From Actinomycetes bacterium (GTDB lineage Bacteria > Actinomycetota > Acidimicrobiia > Acidimicrobiales > Bog-793): a DNA stretch of 5,443 bases. Of the stretch, positions 5,012 to 5,443 are shown in pieces; positions within the stretch are counted from its first letter, which is position 1; the number at the start of each line of letters is the position of its first letter. The notes below the pieces were generated by a model. It searched no databases. It worked only from the letters and a program-made list of their open reading frames with translations, and was not told the origin of the DNA. The translations under genes and the position numbers were made by a program. Location: the NCBI GenBank assembly GCA_021823365.1, contig JAKAOD010000244.1, positions 1 to 5,443 on the forward strand. Direction: 5' to 3'.

Positions 5012-5443
5012 TCAGCCCTCCCGCGGCGAGAGCCGCGCCGGCGCCCCCAGTGCGACGAGCGGCTCGGGGATCGCCACGGCTCCGCCCTCGTCCTGGCAGG
5101 ACTCGAGGAGGGCGATCAGCCAGCGGGCGGTCATCGCCGTGCCGTTCAAGGTGTGCGGCCATTCCGTCGCCTCGCCGGGAGCCGGCCGGTAGCGGGTGAC
5201 GAGGCGGCGGGCCTGGTAGTCGGTGTCGTTCGAGCAGGAGGTGATCTCCCGGTAGCGAGCCTGGCTCGGGATCCACGCCTCGATGTCGTACTTCTTCGCC
5301 GCCGGCGCCCCGAGGTCGCCCGTCGCGACGTTCACGACCCGGTAGGCGAGCCCGAGCCCCTGGACGAGCTCCTCCTCGATGGCGAGCATCCGCTCGTGCT
5401 CCTCGCCCGAGCGACCCGGCTCGACGAAGGCGAAAGATCGGAA
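5012..5443 (-). CDS. serS: Seryl-tRNA synthetase, C-terminal 143 residues (5' end outside window)
   Basis: Cytoplasmic class II aminoacyl-tRNA synthetase that activates serine with ATP and loads tRNA-Ser (and tRNA-Sec where present). The open frame enters from the right edge and ends at a TGA (5012-5014). The visible part includes the catalytic-core phrase EEHERMLAIEEE (residues 14-25), YRVVNVATGDLG (34-45), AAKKYDIEAWIPSQ (48-61), the SerRS signature REITSCSN (65-72) with DYQARR, and motif 3 HTLNGTAMTARWLIALLE (97-114) with the invariant class II arginine at 107. The end, PEPLVALGAPARL plus a few residues, is of ordinary length for the family. Motif 3 is somewhat divergent: GTAMTARW replaces the common GSGLAVGRT pattern. 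The N-terminal tRNA-binding coiled coil and motifs 1 and 2 lie outside the window. A short stem-loop (CGCGGC/GCCGCG, 5022-5037) overlaps the last codons. Confidence 0.93.
   Translation of the reverse strand, partial: FRSFAFVEPGRSGEEHERMLAIEEELVQGLGLAYRVVNVATGDLGAPAAKKYDIEAWIPSQARYREITSCSNDTDYQARRLVTRYRPAPGEATEWPHTLNGTAMTARWLIALLESCQDEGGAVAIPEPLVALGAPARLSPREG

Overview
The window comes from a very GC-rich bacterium, most likely an actinobacterium (Actinomycetota). The evidence is the strong G/C bias at third codon positions, the style of the seryl-tRNA synthetase end and of the LacI-type regulator, and a large secreted propeller/Ig-like protein of a kind common in soil actinobacteria. No finer placement can be supported. 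Every gene recognised reads on the minus strand, so the natural reading order runs from high to low coordinates.

From right to left: (i) the last 143 codons of serS (seryl-tRNA synthetase), entering from the right edge. (ii) About 150-200 bases holding what looks like a decayed, frameshifted scrap of an actinobacterial AAA ATPase, inside which the promoter and operator of the next gene now lie. (iii) A complete LacI/GalR-family repressor, 351 residues. Its promoter has a -35 and -10 spaced by 17 bp, and a 14-bp imperfect palindrome with a central CG abuts the -10, as expected for autorepression. (iv) About 680 bases without a convincing gene (3070-3747). This stretch holds a second near-copy of the LacI operator-like site, a short GC-rich tandem repeat merging into a perfect 11-bp inverted repeat (possible terminator), a zone of lower GC with a good -35/-10 pair, and a direct-repeat block. 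(v) A very large secreted protein that starts near 3069-3174 and runs off the left edge, with at least 1023 residues visible. It has a signal peptide, a PQQ-like beta-propeller, an Ig-like region, two choice-of-anchor-D-like Ig domains and an L-type-lectin-like domain cut by the window end. Because it has no stop inside the window, its frame has to be found by translating the minus strand with codons ending at base 1. The long plus-strand open frames opposite it are shadows.

The housekeeping serS is probably unrelated to the rest. The LacI repressor appears to control itself. The sugar transport or catabolic genes that usually accompany such a regulator are not visible here, but the extra operator-like sites lie between lacI and the lectin/propeller gene. 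A regulatory link between the two is therefore possible but unproven. No RNA gene, CRISPR array, insertion sequence or phage feature was seen. Nothing here clearly amounts to a new biological system. The most interesting items are the multidomain secreted protein and the operator pair flanking lacI.
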